From Sneathiellales bacterium (lineage in GTDB: Bacteria > Pseudomonadota > Alphaproteobacteria > JANQFL01): 64,000 nucleotides of DNA. The notes beneath the pieces are model-generated. The model worked only from the letters and a program-made list of their open reading frames with translations, searched no databases and was not told the DNA's origin. The stretch spans positions 1-64,000 of the forward strand of contig JANQFL010000024.1 in the NCBI GenBank assembly GCA_028277845.1. The letters run 5' to 3'. Shown piece by piece: positions 9,972-19,793 of the stretch. Numbering within the stretch: the stretch's first letter is position 1; every line of letters begins with the position of its first letter. Made by a program: the position numbers and the translations under genes.

Positions 9972-11003
9972 TCAGTCGCTTTCCTTCATGGTCACCGGCC
10001 CCAAGGGATGGTCCGCGTGCGGGTAGGGGTGATGATGATGCCCGTGGTCATGCCCATGATCATGTCCGTGATCATGGTCGTGGTGGTGATCATGGCTGTG
10101 ATCATGGCTGTGGTCGTGGGCGTCACCGGTGCCGATCCCTTCCACATGGTGATGGTGGCTTTCCTGGCGCAGACCGACCTCGTCCTCGAAGCCGATGAAC
10201 TGCTCCCGGTATTTGCACAATTGGCAGTTCATGTTGTTGGTGCCGTCGAGAATTTCCTGCACCCGTTCGGCAAAGGCGTCGAGCACCTGGGGGTGGTCGT
10301 TGAGGTAGGGCACCTTGACGAATTCGATGTCGGGATGGCGCTCCGCGACCACGTCGGTGTAGTGGTAGATACGCTTGACCAGCACGCCGGTGAACAGGAA
10401 GTAGGGAAACACCAGCACGCGCTTGTAACCAAGACGCGCCACGTGTTCCAGACCCGGTTCGACCAGCGGGAAAGTGACGCCCGAATAGCAGGTCTCCGCC
10501 CAGGCGAAGCCCATGCCCTCCCACAACATGCGGGTGACCTTGGAGACATTGGAATTGGCATCGGGGTCGGATGCGCCGCGGCCGACAACGACCAATACGG
10601 TCTCCGTCAACGGCACGCTGTCGTCCAGCCCGGCCAGCGCACCCTCGATGCGGTCGCGGGCCGCTTTGAGCAGCTTCAGGTCGACACCCAGTTCCCGGGC
10701 GTAGTCAATGGTCAGGCCGTCGTGCTGTGCCTGATAGGCGTTGAGCACCGAGGGGATGTCGTTCTTGGCGTGGCCGGCGGCGAACAGCATGCCCGGCACG
10801 GCCAGGATGCGGCTGTGGCCCGATTCGCGCAGACGGTCGAGGCCGTCGCGGATGACCGGCGTGGCGAATTCGAGAAAGCCGGAGTCCACTTCGAACTGCG
10901 GCAGGCGTTCGGCGATGCCCTTGGCGACCGACTCGAATTCCTTGACGGCTTCCACGTCGCGGCTGCCGTGACCGCAGACCATAACGCCGGTTTTTCCACT
11001 CAT
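9972..11003 (-). CDS. cbiX: Sirohydrochlorin cobaltochelatase, CbiX long form with His-rich tail
   Basis: CbiX inserts Co2+ into sirohydrochlorin, the first committed step of the cobalt-early route. The 343-residue protein starts [16 protein letters not shown], with an active-site histidine context, and has the duplicated CbiX/SirB fold length. Residues 258-263 form M-N-C-Q-L-C, the MxCxxC signature of the long CbiX type that holds a redox iron-sulfur centre in characterised members. Residues about 283-332 are an exceptional His/Asp/Gly tail built of repeated HD, HG and HS pairs. The start at 11003 makes an ATGA overlap with cobQ. The longer frame to 11234 lies within cobQ. Confidence 0.92.
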   Translation of the reverse strand: MSGKTGVMVCGHGSRDVEAVKEFESVAKGIAERLPQFEVDSGFLEFATPVIRDGLDRLRESGHSRILAVPGMLFAAGHAKNDIPSVLNAYQAQHDGLTIDYARELGVDLKLLKAARDRIEGALAGLDDSVPLTETVLVVVGRGASDPDANSNVSKVTRMLWEGMGFAWAETCYSGVTFPLVEPGLEHVARLGYKRVLVFPYFLFTGVLVKRIYHYTDVVAERHPDIEFVKVPYLNDHPQVLDAFAERVQEILDGTNNMNCQLCKYREQFIGFEDEVGLRQESHHHHVEGIGTGDAHDHSHDHSHDHHHDHDHGHDHGHDHGHHHHPYPHADHPLGPVTMKESD

Positions 11004-12505
11004 GCTGTACTCCGTTTCCCCGCTTGCGGTCGTTGTGTTGTTGTCAGGCCGGCCAACGCCAGCAGGCCGTCGACGTCCAAATGGGTTTCCATATGGTCGG
11101 CCAGCGCGTCCAACGTGGTTTCCACCTGTTGCTCGTAGGCCAGGCCGCTGGATTGCCGGGATTTGAGGCGGTCGAGAAAGGCGTGGCGGAAATCGTCGGC
11201 GGCGAACAGGCCGTGGACATAGGTGCCGTGACATAAACCGTCGTCCGATGTGGCACCTTCCGGGCCGTCGCTCAAATGTACAAGCGGACGATCGCAGTCC
11301 GCGCCCGCCGTGCGGCCCACATGCATGCGGTAGCCCGTCACGGCGTCGCCGGTATCACGCCATTGGCCGCTGACCCGTGTGAGGGTCTTGTCGCCGGTCA
11401 GGACGGTGTCGACATCGAGATAACCCAACCCGTCGACTTCGGCCGGTGCGCCCTCGATTCCGTCCGGATCGCTCAGGCGCCGGCCGAGCATCTGGTAACC
11501 GCCGCAAATACCGAGAATGGCGCCCCCGCGCCGGTGATGGGCCCGCAGGTCCACATCCCAGCCCTGCCGGCGCACGAACGCCAGGTCGGCGAGGGTGGCT
11601 TTGCTGCCGGCCAGGATGACCAGGTCGGCGTCGCCGGGGATGGCCTGGCCCGGCTCGACCATGATGACACTGACGTCCGGTTCGGCGGCGAGGGGGTCGA
11701 GATCGTCGAAATTGGCGATGCGCGAGAAGACCGGCACGGCGATGCGGATTGCCCGGCCGGGATCGGACCCGGCGCCGAGTACCTGAACCGCGTCTTCCGC
11801 GGGGAGTTTTCCCGCGTCCGCAAAATAGGGCAGCACGCCGAACGATTGCATCCCCGTGCGTTCGCTGATGAGCGCAAGGCCATCATCAAACAGGCTGGCG
11901 TCGCCGCGAAACTTGTTGACGAGATAGCCGCCGATTTGGCGCCGGTCGAGATCGTCGAGCAGCTGCCACGTGCCGACAAGCTGGGCGATGACCCCGCCCC
12001 GGTCGATGTCGCCGACCAGCACCACCGGCACGTCGGCCGCGCGGGCAAATCCCATATTGGCGATATCGCCCTGGCGCAGATTGATCTCGGCCGGGCTGCC
12101 GGCGCCTTCGACCATGACCAGGTCGGCCTGCTGGCGCAGCCGCTGGAAACTGTCGAGCACCTTGGGCAGCAGCGTGGGTTTCAGCGATTGATATTCGCGC
12201 GCCTTGGCATTGCCGTGCATACGGCCGTGCACCACGACCTGGGAACCCATGTCGGTCTGCGGCTTGAGCAGCACCGGATTCATGTCGGTATGGGGTTCGA
12301 CCCCGCACGCCTGCGCCTGCAAGGCCTGGGCCCGGCCGATTTCGCCGCCGTCAACGGTCACCGCGGCGTTGTTGGACATATTCTGCGGCTTGAACGGCAG
12401 GACCCGGTGACCGCGGCGCCGGGCCGCGCGGCACAATCCGGCGGCCAGCAACGACTTGCCGACGTCGGATCCGGTTCCCTGCAGCATCAAGGCGGCAGAC
12501 GTCAA
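11000..12505 (-). CDS. cobQ: Adenosylcobyric acid synthase (glutamine-hydrolysing)
   Basis: CobQ amidates side chains b, d, e and g of adenosylcobyrinic acid a,c-diamide. The 501-residue protein starts with a P-loop ([15 protein letters not shown]) and has a C-terminal amidotransferase domain with [10 protein letters not shown] and a late [10 protein letters not shown] histidine segment. Both its ends form ATGA overlaps with cobO and cbiX. Confidence 0.94.
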   Translation of the reverse strand: MTSAALMLQGTGSDVGKSLLAAGLCRAARRRGHRVLPFKPQNMSNNAAVTVDGGEIGRAQALQAQACGVEPHTDMNPVLLKPQTDMGSQVVVHGRMHGNAKAREYQSLKPTLLPKVLDSFQRLRQQADLVMVEGAGSPAEINLRQGDIANMGFARAADVPVVLVGDIDRGGVIAQLVGTWQLLDDLDRRQIGGYLVNKFRGDASLFDDGLALISERTGMQSFGVLPYFADAGKLPAEDAVQVLGAGSDPGRAIRIAVPVFSRIANFDDLDPLAAEPDVSVIMVEPGQAIPGDADLVILAGSKATLADLAFVRRQGWDVDLRAHHRRGGAILGICGGYQMLGRRLSDPDGIEGAPAEVDGLGYLDVDTVLTGDKTLTRVSGQWRDTGDAVTGYRMHVGRTAGADCDRPLVHLSDGPEGATSDDGLCHGTYVHGLFAADDFRHAFLDRLKSRQSSGLAYEQQVETTLDALADHMETHLDVDGLLALAGLTTTQRPQAGKRSTA

Positions 12506-13140
12506 AACTCGATACCTTTCTGGGCTTTTACGCCCGAACGGAAGGGATGTTTGATCTGCTTCATCTCGGTGACCAGATCGGCCAGTTCGATCAGTTCGTC
12601 CTTGGCGTTGCGGCCCGTGACGACGACATGCAGCATCTCGGGCTTGTTCTTCAGCACCTCCAGCACGTCGTCGAGAGGCAGGGTTTCATAGCGCAGGACG
12701 ATATTGAGTTCGTCCAGAATGACCATGTCGTAGGCGGGATCGTCACCGCGGCAGGCCTCGATCATTTCCTTCGACGCCTCCCATGCCCGCTCGGCGGCGG
12801 CGATATCGCGCTGCCGGTCCTGGGTTTCCCAGGTGAAACCTTCGCCCATGGTCTTGATGGTGCAATGATCGGGAAACTTTTCCAGTACGACCCGCTCGCC
12901 GGTTTCCCATTTGCCTTTGACGAACTGGATGACGCCGACTTTCATGCCGTTGCCCAGCGCCCGGGCGGCAAGGCCGAAGGCGGCGGTCGATTTGCCCTTG
13001 CCCTTGCCCGTATGCACCATCAGCAAGCCCTTTTCGATGGTCTTGGTGGCGATGATCTTGTCGCGGGCTTCCTTTTTCTTGCGCGCCTTGGCGTTGGCCC
13101 GGGAGAATTCATCCGTCGGTTCGGTCGCGCCGTCACTCAT
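12502..13140 (-). CDS. cobO: Cob(I)yrinic acid a,c-diamide adenosyltransferase
   Basis: CobO (BtuR/CobA type) transfers the 5'-deoxyadenosyl group of ATP to Co(I). The Lys-rich N-terminus precedes the modified P-loop [14 protein letters not shown]. The segment [13 protein letters not shown] is the Walker B-like region of the family. At 212 residues it is of normal length. ATG 13140 overlaps the cobN stop, and its own stop overlaps cobQ. Confidence 0.94.
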   Translation of the reverse strand: MSDGATEPTDEFSRANAKARKKKEARDKIIATKTIEKGLLMVHTGKGKGKSTAAFGLAARALGNGMKVGVIQFVKGKWETGERVVLEKFPDHCTIKTMGEGFTWETQDRQRDIAAAERAWEASKEMIEACRGDDPAYDMVILDELNIVLRYETLPLDDVLEVLKNKPEMLHVVVTGRNAKDELIELADLVTEMKQIKHPFRSGVKAQKGIEF

Positions 13141-16100
13141 GACACTGCCTCCATGGTCGTCTTTTCGGATTCGTTTTCGTTTTCACAGGCCATTTGCACC
13201 AGGTGCGCGTGGGCCGAGTTGGAGCGCGGACGCCAGAGTCCGCGATTGAGGGCTTCCAGCAGGCGCTCGGCCATCTCCTGCAATGCCGCCGGGTTGTTTT
13301 CGGCCAGAAATTCCCGCACCCGGTCGTCTTCGAGATAGGCCTCGAATACCGCGTCGAAATGATGGTCGCCCACCGCGTGGGCGGTCGCCGCGAAGGCAAA
13401 CAAGTAGTCCACCGTCGCCGCCATCTCGAAGGCGCCCTTGTAACCGTGGCGCATAACGCCGTCGATCCATTTGGGATTGACCACCCGGGCGCGGACGATT
13501 CGTGCGATTTCCTCTTCCAGCCGCCGGACCTTGGGGCTTTCGGGCCGGGAATGATCGTTGTGATAGACCGGCGGCTGTGCGCCCTTCAGATGGCGAATGG
13601 CCGCCGTGACGCCGCCCTCGAACTGGTAATAGTCGTCGGAATCGAGCAGGTCGTGTTCGCGATTGTCCTGGTTATGCACGACGGCATCGATGGCGGTCAG
13701 GCGGCGTTCGAAAAGCCCGTGTTCCGCTTGTCCTTCGCTATGGGCGCCATAGGCGTACCCGCCCCAGGCGACATAGGCCCGGGCGAGATCGCCGTCGTCC
13801 TGCCAGCCGCGTTCGTCGATCAACGCCTGCAGTCCGGCACCGTACGCCCCCGGCTTCGAACCGAAGACGCGGTAGCCGGCCTTGGCGTCTGCGTCCTCTT
13901 CGGTCAAGCCTTGCGCCACCAATTGGGCGCGTTCTTCCCGCCGGCGGGCGGCGAGGGGGTTGGCGCGTGCGTCTTCGTCCAGGGCGCCAACGGCACGGGC
14001 CGCCGAATCGAACAACGCGATCTGGGCCGGGAAGGCATCGCGGAAGAAGCCCGAGATGCGCAGCGTGACGTCGATGCGCGGCCGGTCCAGGGTCTCCAAA
14101 GGGATGATTTCAAAACCCGTCACCCGCCGTGACGCGCTGTCCCAAGTCGGGCGCGCGCCCATCAAGGCCAGGGCCTGGGCGATGTCGTCGCCGCCGGTGC
14201 GCATGTTGGAGGTGCCCCAGGCGCTGATGACCATGGAACGCGGCCAGGCACCGTGTTCCTGCCGGTAGCGGGTGATAAGCAGGTCGGCCGACTTCCACCC
14301 CAGCGTCCAGGCGGCGGGGGTGGGCACCGTCCTGCTGTCGACCGAGTAGAAATTCCGGCCCGTGGGCAAGACATCGAGACGGCCGCGCGTCGGCGCGCCG
14401 GAGGCGCCCGGTTCGACGAAGCGGCCATTCAGACCTTTCAATAAGCCGTCCAGTTCACTGGCGCCGCTGGCGGTCACGCTAGGTCGGACGGTTTCGTTCA
14501 ATGCCTCGAGAACCTTGTGTGCGCGAACCCAGGCCGGGTCGGGCTCATGGCGGCCTGCGACAATGTCGTGTGCTAGAATTTCTATGCGTTCGACCGTATC
14601 GCCATTGGTGCGCCAGGAAGTAGTGTCAGCCAGCGCCGGGGGACGTGGGCCGTTCCAGGGATCGGCCATGGCGCAGTCGAGGGGGTCGAACCCGTTTTCG
14701 GCGAGACCCAAATCGGCGGCCAAGGCCCGGTGCAGGGATGCGTCGCCGGCCTGACCATCGCCGCGGGGTACGCGGACCAAAGCGACAAGAAGGTCGATCA
14801 ACTGCGTGCCTTTGGGGCTGTCGCCGAATATGTGCAGGCCGTCCCGGATCTGCAGTTCCTTGAGTTCGCAGAGATAGGCGTCCAGCTTGGTCAGGCTGCT
14901 TTCCTTGTCGTCCCGCTCGGAAATGCCGCAATCCTTGTCGAGGCCGAGCGTCTGCACCAGTTCCAGGATTTGCTCGCGCAGAATGGTCAGGCGGCGGGGG
15001 TCGACGCCGGCGGCCTCGAAATACTCGTCGACCAGCAGTTCAAGATCGGCCAGTGGACCGTATGTTTCCGCCCGGGTCAGCGGCGGCGTCAGATGATCGA
15101 CAATGACGGCGCCGGCGCGGCGCTTGGCCTGGGTCCCTTCGCCCGGATCATTGACGATGAAGGGATAGAGATGCGGTGTCGGACCGAAGACGGCCTCGGG
15201 GAAGCAGGCACTGCTCAGCGCGACAGCCTTGCCCGGCAGCCATTCCATGTTGCCGTGCTTGCCGACATGGACCACAGCGTGGGCGCGAAAGTGCAGACGC
15301 AGCCAGGCATAGAAGGCCAGATACCCATGCGGTGGCGGCAGGTCCGGGTCGTGGTAGCTGGTGACCGGGTCGATGTTGTAGCCACGCGCCGGTTGCAGGC
15401 CGATGACGGTGTTGCCGAGACGGAATACCGGCAAGGCGAAGTCGCCGCAATCGACCGATCCCGATCGGAAGTAGGGATCGTCATCCGGCGCGCCCCAGCG
15501 TTCGGACACGGCCGTGCGAACCTGGTCCGGCAGGCCGGCGAAGAACAGTTCGTATTCGGCGCGCGATAACGTTTCTTCGACAACGCGCCCGGCGATGCCG
15601 CTGTTCGTCGGGCCGGTCTGGATACGCGCGACCAAGGCGTTGCCGTCGGCCGGTACGGTCCCGGTGTCGTAACCCGCCGCCCGCATGGCTTTGAGAATGT
15701 TGATGGCGCCGGCCGGGGTATCGAGCCCGACGCCGTTGCCGAGCCGGCCGTCCTTGTTGGGATAATTGGCGAGGATCAAGGCAACGCGGCGGTCGCAAGG
15801 TTCGGTCTCGCGTAGGGTGATCCAGTTCCTGGTCATCTCCGCGACGAAGGCCACGCGGTCGGGTACGGCCTTGTAAGCGACGATGCTGGTCTGGGTGGCC
15901 TCGTCATAGCGCGCTTCGTCCTTGAACGACACCGCGCGCGACAGGATGCGGCCGTCGACCTCGGGCAGTGCCACGTTCATGGCGATGTCACGGGCCGACA
16001 GGCCATGGGTGGCATCACGCCAACTCTCTTCGTTGCCGCCCGAAAACACCACTTGGATAACCGGGCAATCGGCGCCGTCGAAGGGCGTCTCCTTGCGCGC

Positions 16101-16934
16101 CGTACCGGGAGACGAAATGGCAAAGCCTGTGGCGTTGAGGATGGCGCCGGGTGCTGTTTCGTCCAACAGACCCGACACCGTCTCCGCCACGACCGGGTCT
16201 TTCAGGCTGCTGACGTAGATGGGCAGCGGGTTGATGCCGCGGCTTCGCAGCGCGTCGATCAGCGCGTCAACCGGCGCCAGGTTGTTGGCCTGAAAGAGAG
16301 CGCGATAGAACACGATGGCCGAGACCGGCGCACCGTCCTGCCAGTCTTCCCGCACGGTATCCAGGTCGGGCAAGTCCGTGCCCGGCCAATACAATCCGGC
16401 GCGCAGCAGGGGTGCCGGCTCCGCCCAGACCTGATCCCGGCCGAGCAACGATCCGAAGTACCGCAGCAGATTGCGATAGTTGGCACCGCCGCCGTGCACG
16501 CAGTATTGCCAGAGCCGGTGGCAGTTTTCTTCGGACAGCGTGCTGAGTCCGGTCAGTTCGGCGTCCGGCTGATCGTCGCCCGGCACGACCGCCAGGGCGA
16601 TGCCGTGCCGCCGGCAACAATCCGTGACCTGCTCGATGCCATAGGTCCAATACCCGGTGCCGCCCAGCAACCGCACCATAACAAGTTTTGCGTGCCGGAC
16701 GATATCCTCGATGTACAGGTCCACCGACATGGGATGGCCCAACTGCATGAAATTGGCGAGACGCAGGGATGGAAGATCCGGATTGTCCTGGCGGAGTACT
16801 TCGTGCGCCTTCGCCAGGCTGGAAAGTTCCGTATCCGCGGCCGAAATCACCACCACGTCGGCCGGAGTCTGTCCCAGATCGACGGCTTCACTGCCGTCGT
16901 TCAGGGCTCCGGGTGTGGCGGCGAGCAGATGCAT
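13137..16934 (-). CDS. cobN: Aerobic-type cobaltochelatase large subunit
   Basis: CobN is the large subunit of the ATP-dependent cobaltochelatase that loads hydrogenobyrinic acid a,c-diamide. The 1265-residue length is typical. The metal-site region HVGKHGNMEWLPGKAV lies mid-protein. A Shine-Dalgarno-like GAGGG sits about eight bases before the ATG at 16934. The AAA+ partners CobS and CobT (or ChlI/ChlD-type substitutes) are not in this window, so activity depends on genes elsewhere. It follows cobW by nine bases, a common pairing. Confidence 0.93.
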   Translation of the reverse strand: MHLLAATPGALNDGSEAVDLGQTPADVVVISAADTELSSLAKAHEVLRQDNPDLPSLRLANFMQLGHPMSVDLYIEDIVRHAKLVMVRLLGGTGYWTYGIEQVTDCCRRHGIALAVVPGDDQPDAELTGLSTLSEENCHRLWQYCVHGGGANYRNLLRYFGSLLGRDQVWAEPAPLLRAGLYWPGTDLPDLDTVREDWQDGAPVSAIVFYRALFQANNLAPVDALIDALRSRGINPLPIYVSSLKDPVVAETVSGLLDETAPGAILNATGFAISSPGTARKETPFDGADCPVIQVVFSGGNEESWRDATHGLSARDIAMNVALPEVDGRILSRAVSFKDEARYDEATQTSIVAYKAVPDRVAFVAEMTRNWITLRETEPCDRRVALILANYPNKDGRLGNGVGLDTPAGAINILKAMRAAGYDTGTVPADGNALVARIQTGPTNSGIAGRVVEETLSRAEYELFFAGLPDQVRTAVSERWGAPDDDPYFRSGSVDCGDFALPVFRLGNTVIGLQPARGYNIDPVTSYHDPDLPPPHGYLAFYAWLRLHFRAHAVVHVGKHGNMEWLPGKAVALSSACFPEAVFGPTPHLYPFIVNDPGEGTQAKRRAGAVIVDHLTPPLTRAETYGPLADLELLVDEYFEAAGVDPRRLTILREQILELVQTLGLDKDCGISERDDKESSLTKLDAYLCELKELQIRDGLHIFGDSPKGTQLIDLLVALVRVPRGDGQAGDASLHRALAADLGLAENGFDPLDCAMADPWNGPRPPALADTTSWRTNGDTVERIEILAHDIVAGRHEPDPAWVRAHKVLEALNETVRPSVTASGASELDGLLKGLNGRFVEPGASGAPTRGRLDVLPTGRNFYSVDSRTVPTPAAWTLGWKSADLLITRYRQEHGAWPRSMVISAWGTSNMRTGGDDIAQALALMGARPTWDSASRRVTGFEIIPLETLDRPRIDVTLRISGFFRDAFPAQIALFDSAARAVGALDEDARANPLAARRREERAQLVAQGLTEEDADAKAGYRVFGSKPGAYGAGLQALIDERGWQDDGDLARAYVAWGGYAYGAHSEGQAEHGLFERRLTAIDAVVHNQDNREHDLLDSDDYYQFEGGVTAAIRHLKGAQPPVYHNDHSRPESPKVRRLEEEIARIVRARVVNPKWIDGVMRHGYKGAFEMAATVDYLFAFAATAHAVGDHHFDAVFEAYLEDDRVREFLAENNPAALQEMAERLLEALNRGLWRPRSNSAHAHLVQMACENENESEKTTMEAVS

Positions 16935-16943
16935 GGATTGCCC

Positions 16944-17972
16944 TCAGGCCTTTAGTGCACTGACGATTGCGGTTTGGTCCAGTCCGCGTTCGCCGATGAT
17001 CACCAGGCGGCTCGAACGGGATTCATCGCTCTCCCAGTCCCGGTCGTAATAGTGATTCACACGCGGTCCGACGCCCTGCACGACAAGGCGCATGTCCTTG
17101 CCGGCCACGTCGACGAACCCTTTGATGCGTAGAATGTCGTGCCGTTCGATGATCGGCACGAGACGCGACAGAAGGTCGTCGGGGGTAGTCACGGCGCCGA
17201 ACTCGACCGCGAAGCTTTCGAAATCGTCATGGTCGTGGTCGTCGGCGCTGTCGTGATGGGACGGACGCGCGTCCAGGTCGTCTTCGGCGGCGGCGTCCAA
17301 ACCGAGCAGGACACTGGAATCGACCTGGCCATGGGACGCCGACACGAGTTTGACGGCACGACGGACCTGATTGTGAATGTCGCCGGTGACGGCCGTGTGC
17401 TCGCCGTCCACAAGCAAATCGGATTTGTTGAGCACCACGAGATCGGCGCAGGCCAGTTGGTCTTCGTAGAGTTCTTCCAACGGACTGTCATGGTCGAGAT
17501 TGTCGTCGTCTTCCCTTTGCGCCTGAACGGCCTCCGGATCGGCGGCGAACTGGCCGTCCGCGACCGCGCGGCCATCGACCACGGCAACCACCCCATCGAC
17601 CGTGACCCGGGTGCGGACCTCCGGCCAGTTGAACGCCTTGACCAGCGGTTTGGGCAAAGCCAGTCCCGATGTCTCGATGATGATGTGGTCGGGTGGTGCG
17701 TCGCGGTCGAGCAGCGCCTGAATGGTGGGCAGGAAATCGTCCGCGACCGTGCAGCAGATGCAGCCGTTGGCCAGTTCGACGATATCGTCGTCGCTGCAGG
17801 TTTCATCACCGCAGCCCTGCAGCAATTGACCGTCGACGCCGATATCGCCGAACTCGTTGATGATCAATGCCAGGCGCCGGCCGTTGGCGTTTTCGATCAC
17901 ATTGCGGATCAGGCTGGTTTTGCCCGCACCGAGAAACCCGGTAACGACTGTGGCGGGGATCTTGGCCGTCAT
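16944..17972 (-). CDS. cobW: CobW-type metal-chaperone GTPase
   Basis: This G3E-family GTPase is thought to deliver cobalt to the chelatase. The 342-residue protein shows the Walker A motif TGFLGAGKTSLI, the metal-binding NGCICCTV motif and a NKSD guanine-specificity motif. Between the GTPase and C-terminal domains is a His/Asp-rich stretch (PSHHDSADDHDHDD), a plausible metal-holding linker. A GGAG sequence lies upstream of the ATG. Its place between the CbtAB transporter and cobN supports a cobalt-delivery role. Confidence 0.9.
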   Translation of the reverse strand: MTAKIPATVVTGFLGAGKTSLIRNVIENANGRRLALIINEFGDIGVDGQLLQGCGDETCSDDDIVELANGCICCTVADDFLPTIQALLDRDAPPDHIIIETSGLALPKPLVKAFNWPEVRTRVTVDGVVAVVDGRAVADGQFAADPEAVQAQREDDDNLDHDSPLEELYEDQLACADLVVLNKSDLLVDGEHTAVTGDIHNQVRRAVKLVSASHGQVDSSVLLGLDAAAEDDLDARPSHHDSADDHDHDDFESFAVEFGAVTTPDDLLSRLVPIIERHDILRIKGFVDVAGKDMRLVVQGVGPRVNHYYDRDWESDESRSSRLVIIGERGLDQTAIVSALKA

Positions 17973-18095
17973 ACGAATTTACTCCGAAAGCGAAGGGAAA
18001 ACTCTCGTGGCTTACCGACTCTTGAAGACGCCGAGCGGCGCTGACCGACCTGGCCAGCGCCGCTCCGAACGGCCTTAAAATCGCCGGCGTCGCCG

Positions 18096-18842
18096 CTAAG
18101 CGAATCGCCGATAGAAGGTTCCGCTGAGCCAGCCCAGGGCCACCCAGAACAATGCGGCCGTCACCAAGGACGCCGAAACAAAGTGCCCCGCCAATTCGGG
18201 CGGTGGATTGCCGCCAAACTCGGCGGGGTGCGGTGCACCGACGAGATGGGGCAGCGCAACGACAAGTATGCCGACGACCTTGAGCCAATTGGCGCGTGCG
18301 AAAACGGCCAGCCAGATACCGACCGCCGAAGCCGCGGCGGCGAACAGCCACCAGCCTTGGCGCGCGGACAATTCCGCGGCGAAGCTGCCGGGAACTTCAG
18401 GCGGCAGGCCGAGGGCAGGCAGCAGGGAAAAGGCGGCAAATCCGGCGATACCCCACAGCACGCCTTTTTTACCGTCCACGTCCTCGCCGCGCAGGGCGAA
18501 ACCGGCCACCAAAATCAAGGCGAAACCGATACCCGTCAGCACATTGGCCAGCGTCGTATAGAGTGTCCGTTCGATGCCGTCTTCGGGCCCCCAGGCAGCC
18601 TCGGCCCCATCGCCGTCACCATCACCGTGGGCGAACAGATGGTTGTGCGCCTCCGGCACCGCGTGGATCAGAGTGGGCGTGGGAACGTCTGTACTTCGGG
18701 CGTCCTGCTCATTCGGATCGCCATTCTCATAGCGTTCGGCTTCAAGAATGATCGGCGTGGTGGTGAATTCCTGGACCACGGACACCGTCAGACCGGAAAT
18801 CAGGCCCGCAGCAATGGCGGACAGAAATATCCTGCGAAACAT
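18096..18842 (-). CDS. cbtA: Cobalt transporter subunit CbtA
   Basis: CbtA is the larger membrane subunit of a putative cobalt importer found under B12-riboswitch control. The 248-residue protein has an N-terminal membrane segment (MFRRIFLSAIAAGLISGLTV), a His-containing periplasmic loop (HAVPEAHNHLFAHGDGDG), and several further hydrophobic segments through to the C-terminus. It follows cbtB by ten bases. A 123-base gap to cobW is filled only with non-coding sequence. Confidence 0.88.
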   Translation of the reverse strand: MFRRIFLSAIAAGLISGLTVSVVQEFTTTPIILEAERYENGDPNEQDARSTDVPTPTLIHAVPEAHNHLFAHGDGDGDGAEAAWGPEDGIERTLYTTLANVLTGIGFALILVAGFALRGEDVDGKKGVLWGIAGFAAFSLLPALGLPPEVPGSFAAELSARQGWWLFAAAASAVGIWLAVFARANWLKVVGILVVALPHLVGAPHPAEFGGNPPPELAGHFVSASLVTAALFWVALGWLSGTFYRRFA

Positions 18843-18852
18843 TCAATCGGTC

Positions 18853-19041
18853 CTAGTGGCAAGGGAACGCGAAGGCATGACGCGAATCGTGCGCGGCATT
18901 GTGCAGCGTCTCCGAACCGGCAAAACCGGCACCGAAAATCACAAAAACGCCGAGGAAAAGTGCGGCGATGGCCGGCACCAAGGCGGCGGAACGTTCTTGC
19001 ACCTGGGCGGATGACGTGTGTGTCTGAGAATCAGTCGACAT
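18853..19041 (-). CDS. cbtB: Cobalt transporter subunit CbtB
   Basis: The 62-residue protein has one membrane segment (about residues 20-40) and a C-terminal His-rich end, HNAAHDSRHAFAFPCH, which is the hallmark of CbtB. I use ATG 19041, preceded by AAAGGA with good spacing, instead of the longer frame to 19146. It is the first gene downstream of the cobalamin riboswitch. Confidence 0.88.
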   Translation of the reverse strand: MSTDSQTHTSSAQVQERSAALVPAIAALFLGVFVIFGAGFAGSETLHNAAHDSRHAFAFPCH

Positions 19042-19202
19042 AAAAGTTCCTTTAATAAACAAGCGGGAGGGCACGGTGCAGCGTGTACCGCGCACGGGAT
19101 CGATCATGCTGGCGATGATTGTGGTAACTGTTGGCCGGACGGCCATATGGGGTACGCTGCACGAAGATCCTCCGTCTCAAAACGGTGCGTACGACTACGA
19201 CG
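19042..19202 (-). other. Leader between riboswitch and cbtB
   Basis: This stretch separates the aptamer from the cbtB start and would contain the riboswitch expression platform. I see no gene here and no obvious hairpin plus T-run terminator. The cbtB ribosome-binding sequence AAAGGA lies at its downstream end. Together with the aptamer and the approximately 110 bases upstream of it, it accounts for the gene-free interval between cbtB and the tRNA. Confidence 0.4.
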
Positions 19203-19387
19203 CGACGGCAGGTCTCCTGGCTTACGGGTCGGTGTCTGTCGTCCTGCCTTCCCGATGCACGGCATCAGTGGCGCTTGGGGACGGTGACTCGCCGTTCACA
19301 GTTGCGGGGACAGCCACGGAATTTGCCTGAACGAACGGCCAGGCAGCACCGCGTTCCCTTTCAATCCCATACGGGAACCGTCGCAGC
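19203..19387 (-). ncRNA. Cobalamin riboswitch
   Basis: Read on the minus strand, this segment contains the ordered conserved blocks of the adenosylcobalamin aptamer. These are AAAGGGAA near 19353-19362, the B12-box region CCCCGCAACTGTGA, the CCACTG block, GGGAAGGC, and the closing AAGCCAGGAGACCTGCC at about 19207-19224. It lies about 160 bases upstream of cbtB. It is therefore expected to reduce expression of cbtBA, and probably the downstream cob run, when cobalamin is plentiful. Whether it acts on transcription or translation is not clear. Confidence 0.93.
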
Positions 19388-19496
19388 GACCGTACGCCGG
19401 GCAATGCGGGCTGTCAATCGGACTCGACACGGTGTCAAACCAGCCGGTTTCCGGCAGGGTCGATGCCGATCGACATAAGGTTCGGTTGAGGGGAAA

Positions 19497-19570
19497 TGGC
19501 TGGGGGACCTGGATTCGAACCAGGGCTGTCCGGGTCAGAGCCGGAAGTTCTACCGCTAAACTATCCCCCA
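19497..19570 (-). tRNA. tRNA-Gln (anticodon CUG)
   Basis: The minus strand folds as a standard cloverleaf. The acceptor is TGGGGGA/TCCCCCA, followed by discriminator G and an encoded CCA at 19497-19499. The anticodon stem TCCGG/CCGGA encloses the loop CTCTGAC, giving anticodon CTG. The T arm is CCTGGTTCGAATCCAGG. The identity is glutamine. It lies upstream of the cobalamin riboswitch on the same strand, so read-through into the riboswitch is possible. Confidence 0.96.
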
Positions 19571-19793
19571 GCAATGTGGCCTGCATACTGGGGCCATATG
19601 GGTGAAGATATAGTGAAACCCGGACCATATTGTCAACTTGGCAAAATGCGCTCAAATTCAAGGTTTTCGGAGACTTGATTGGACCCCGGCAGCGGCGCCA
19701 TCCCATTCCGGTTTCCGACATCGCGTCAATACTGTTACAGTGCCTGCAACGGAGCACAACGGGACGGTCGCCGACCGGCCACGGGAGTACATT

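Noticed and set aside
10030-10130. Tandem-looking CATG/GATCATG repeats, considered as a possible regulatory repeat or CRISPR-like array
   Set aside because: They are the codons of the His/Asp-rich CbiX tail. There is no spacer structure, and they stay in frame.
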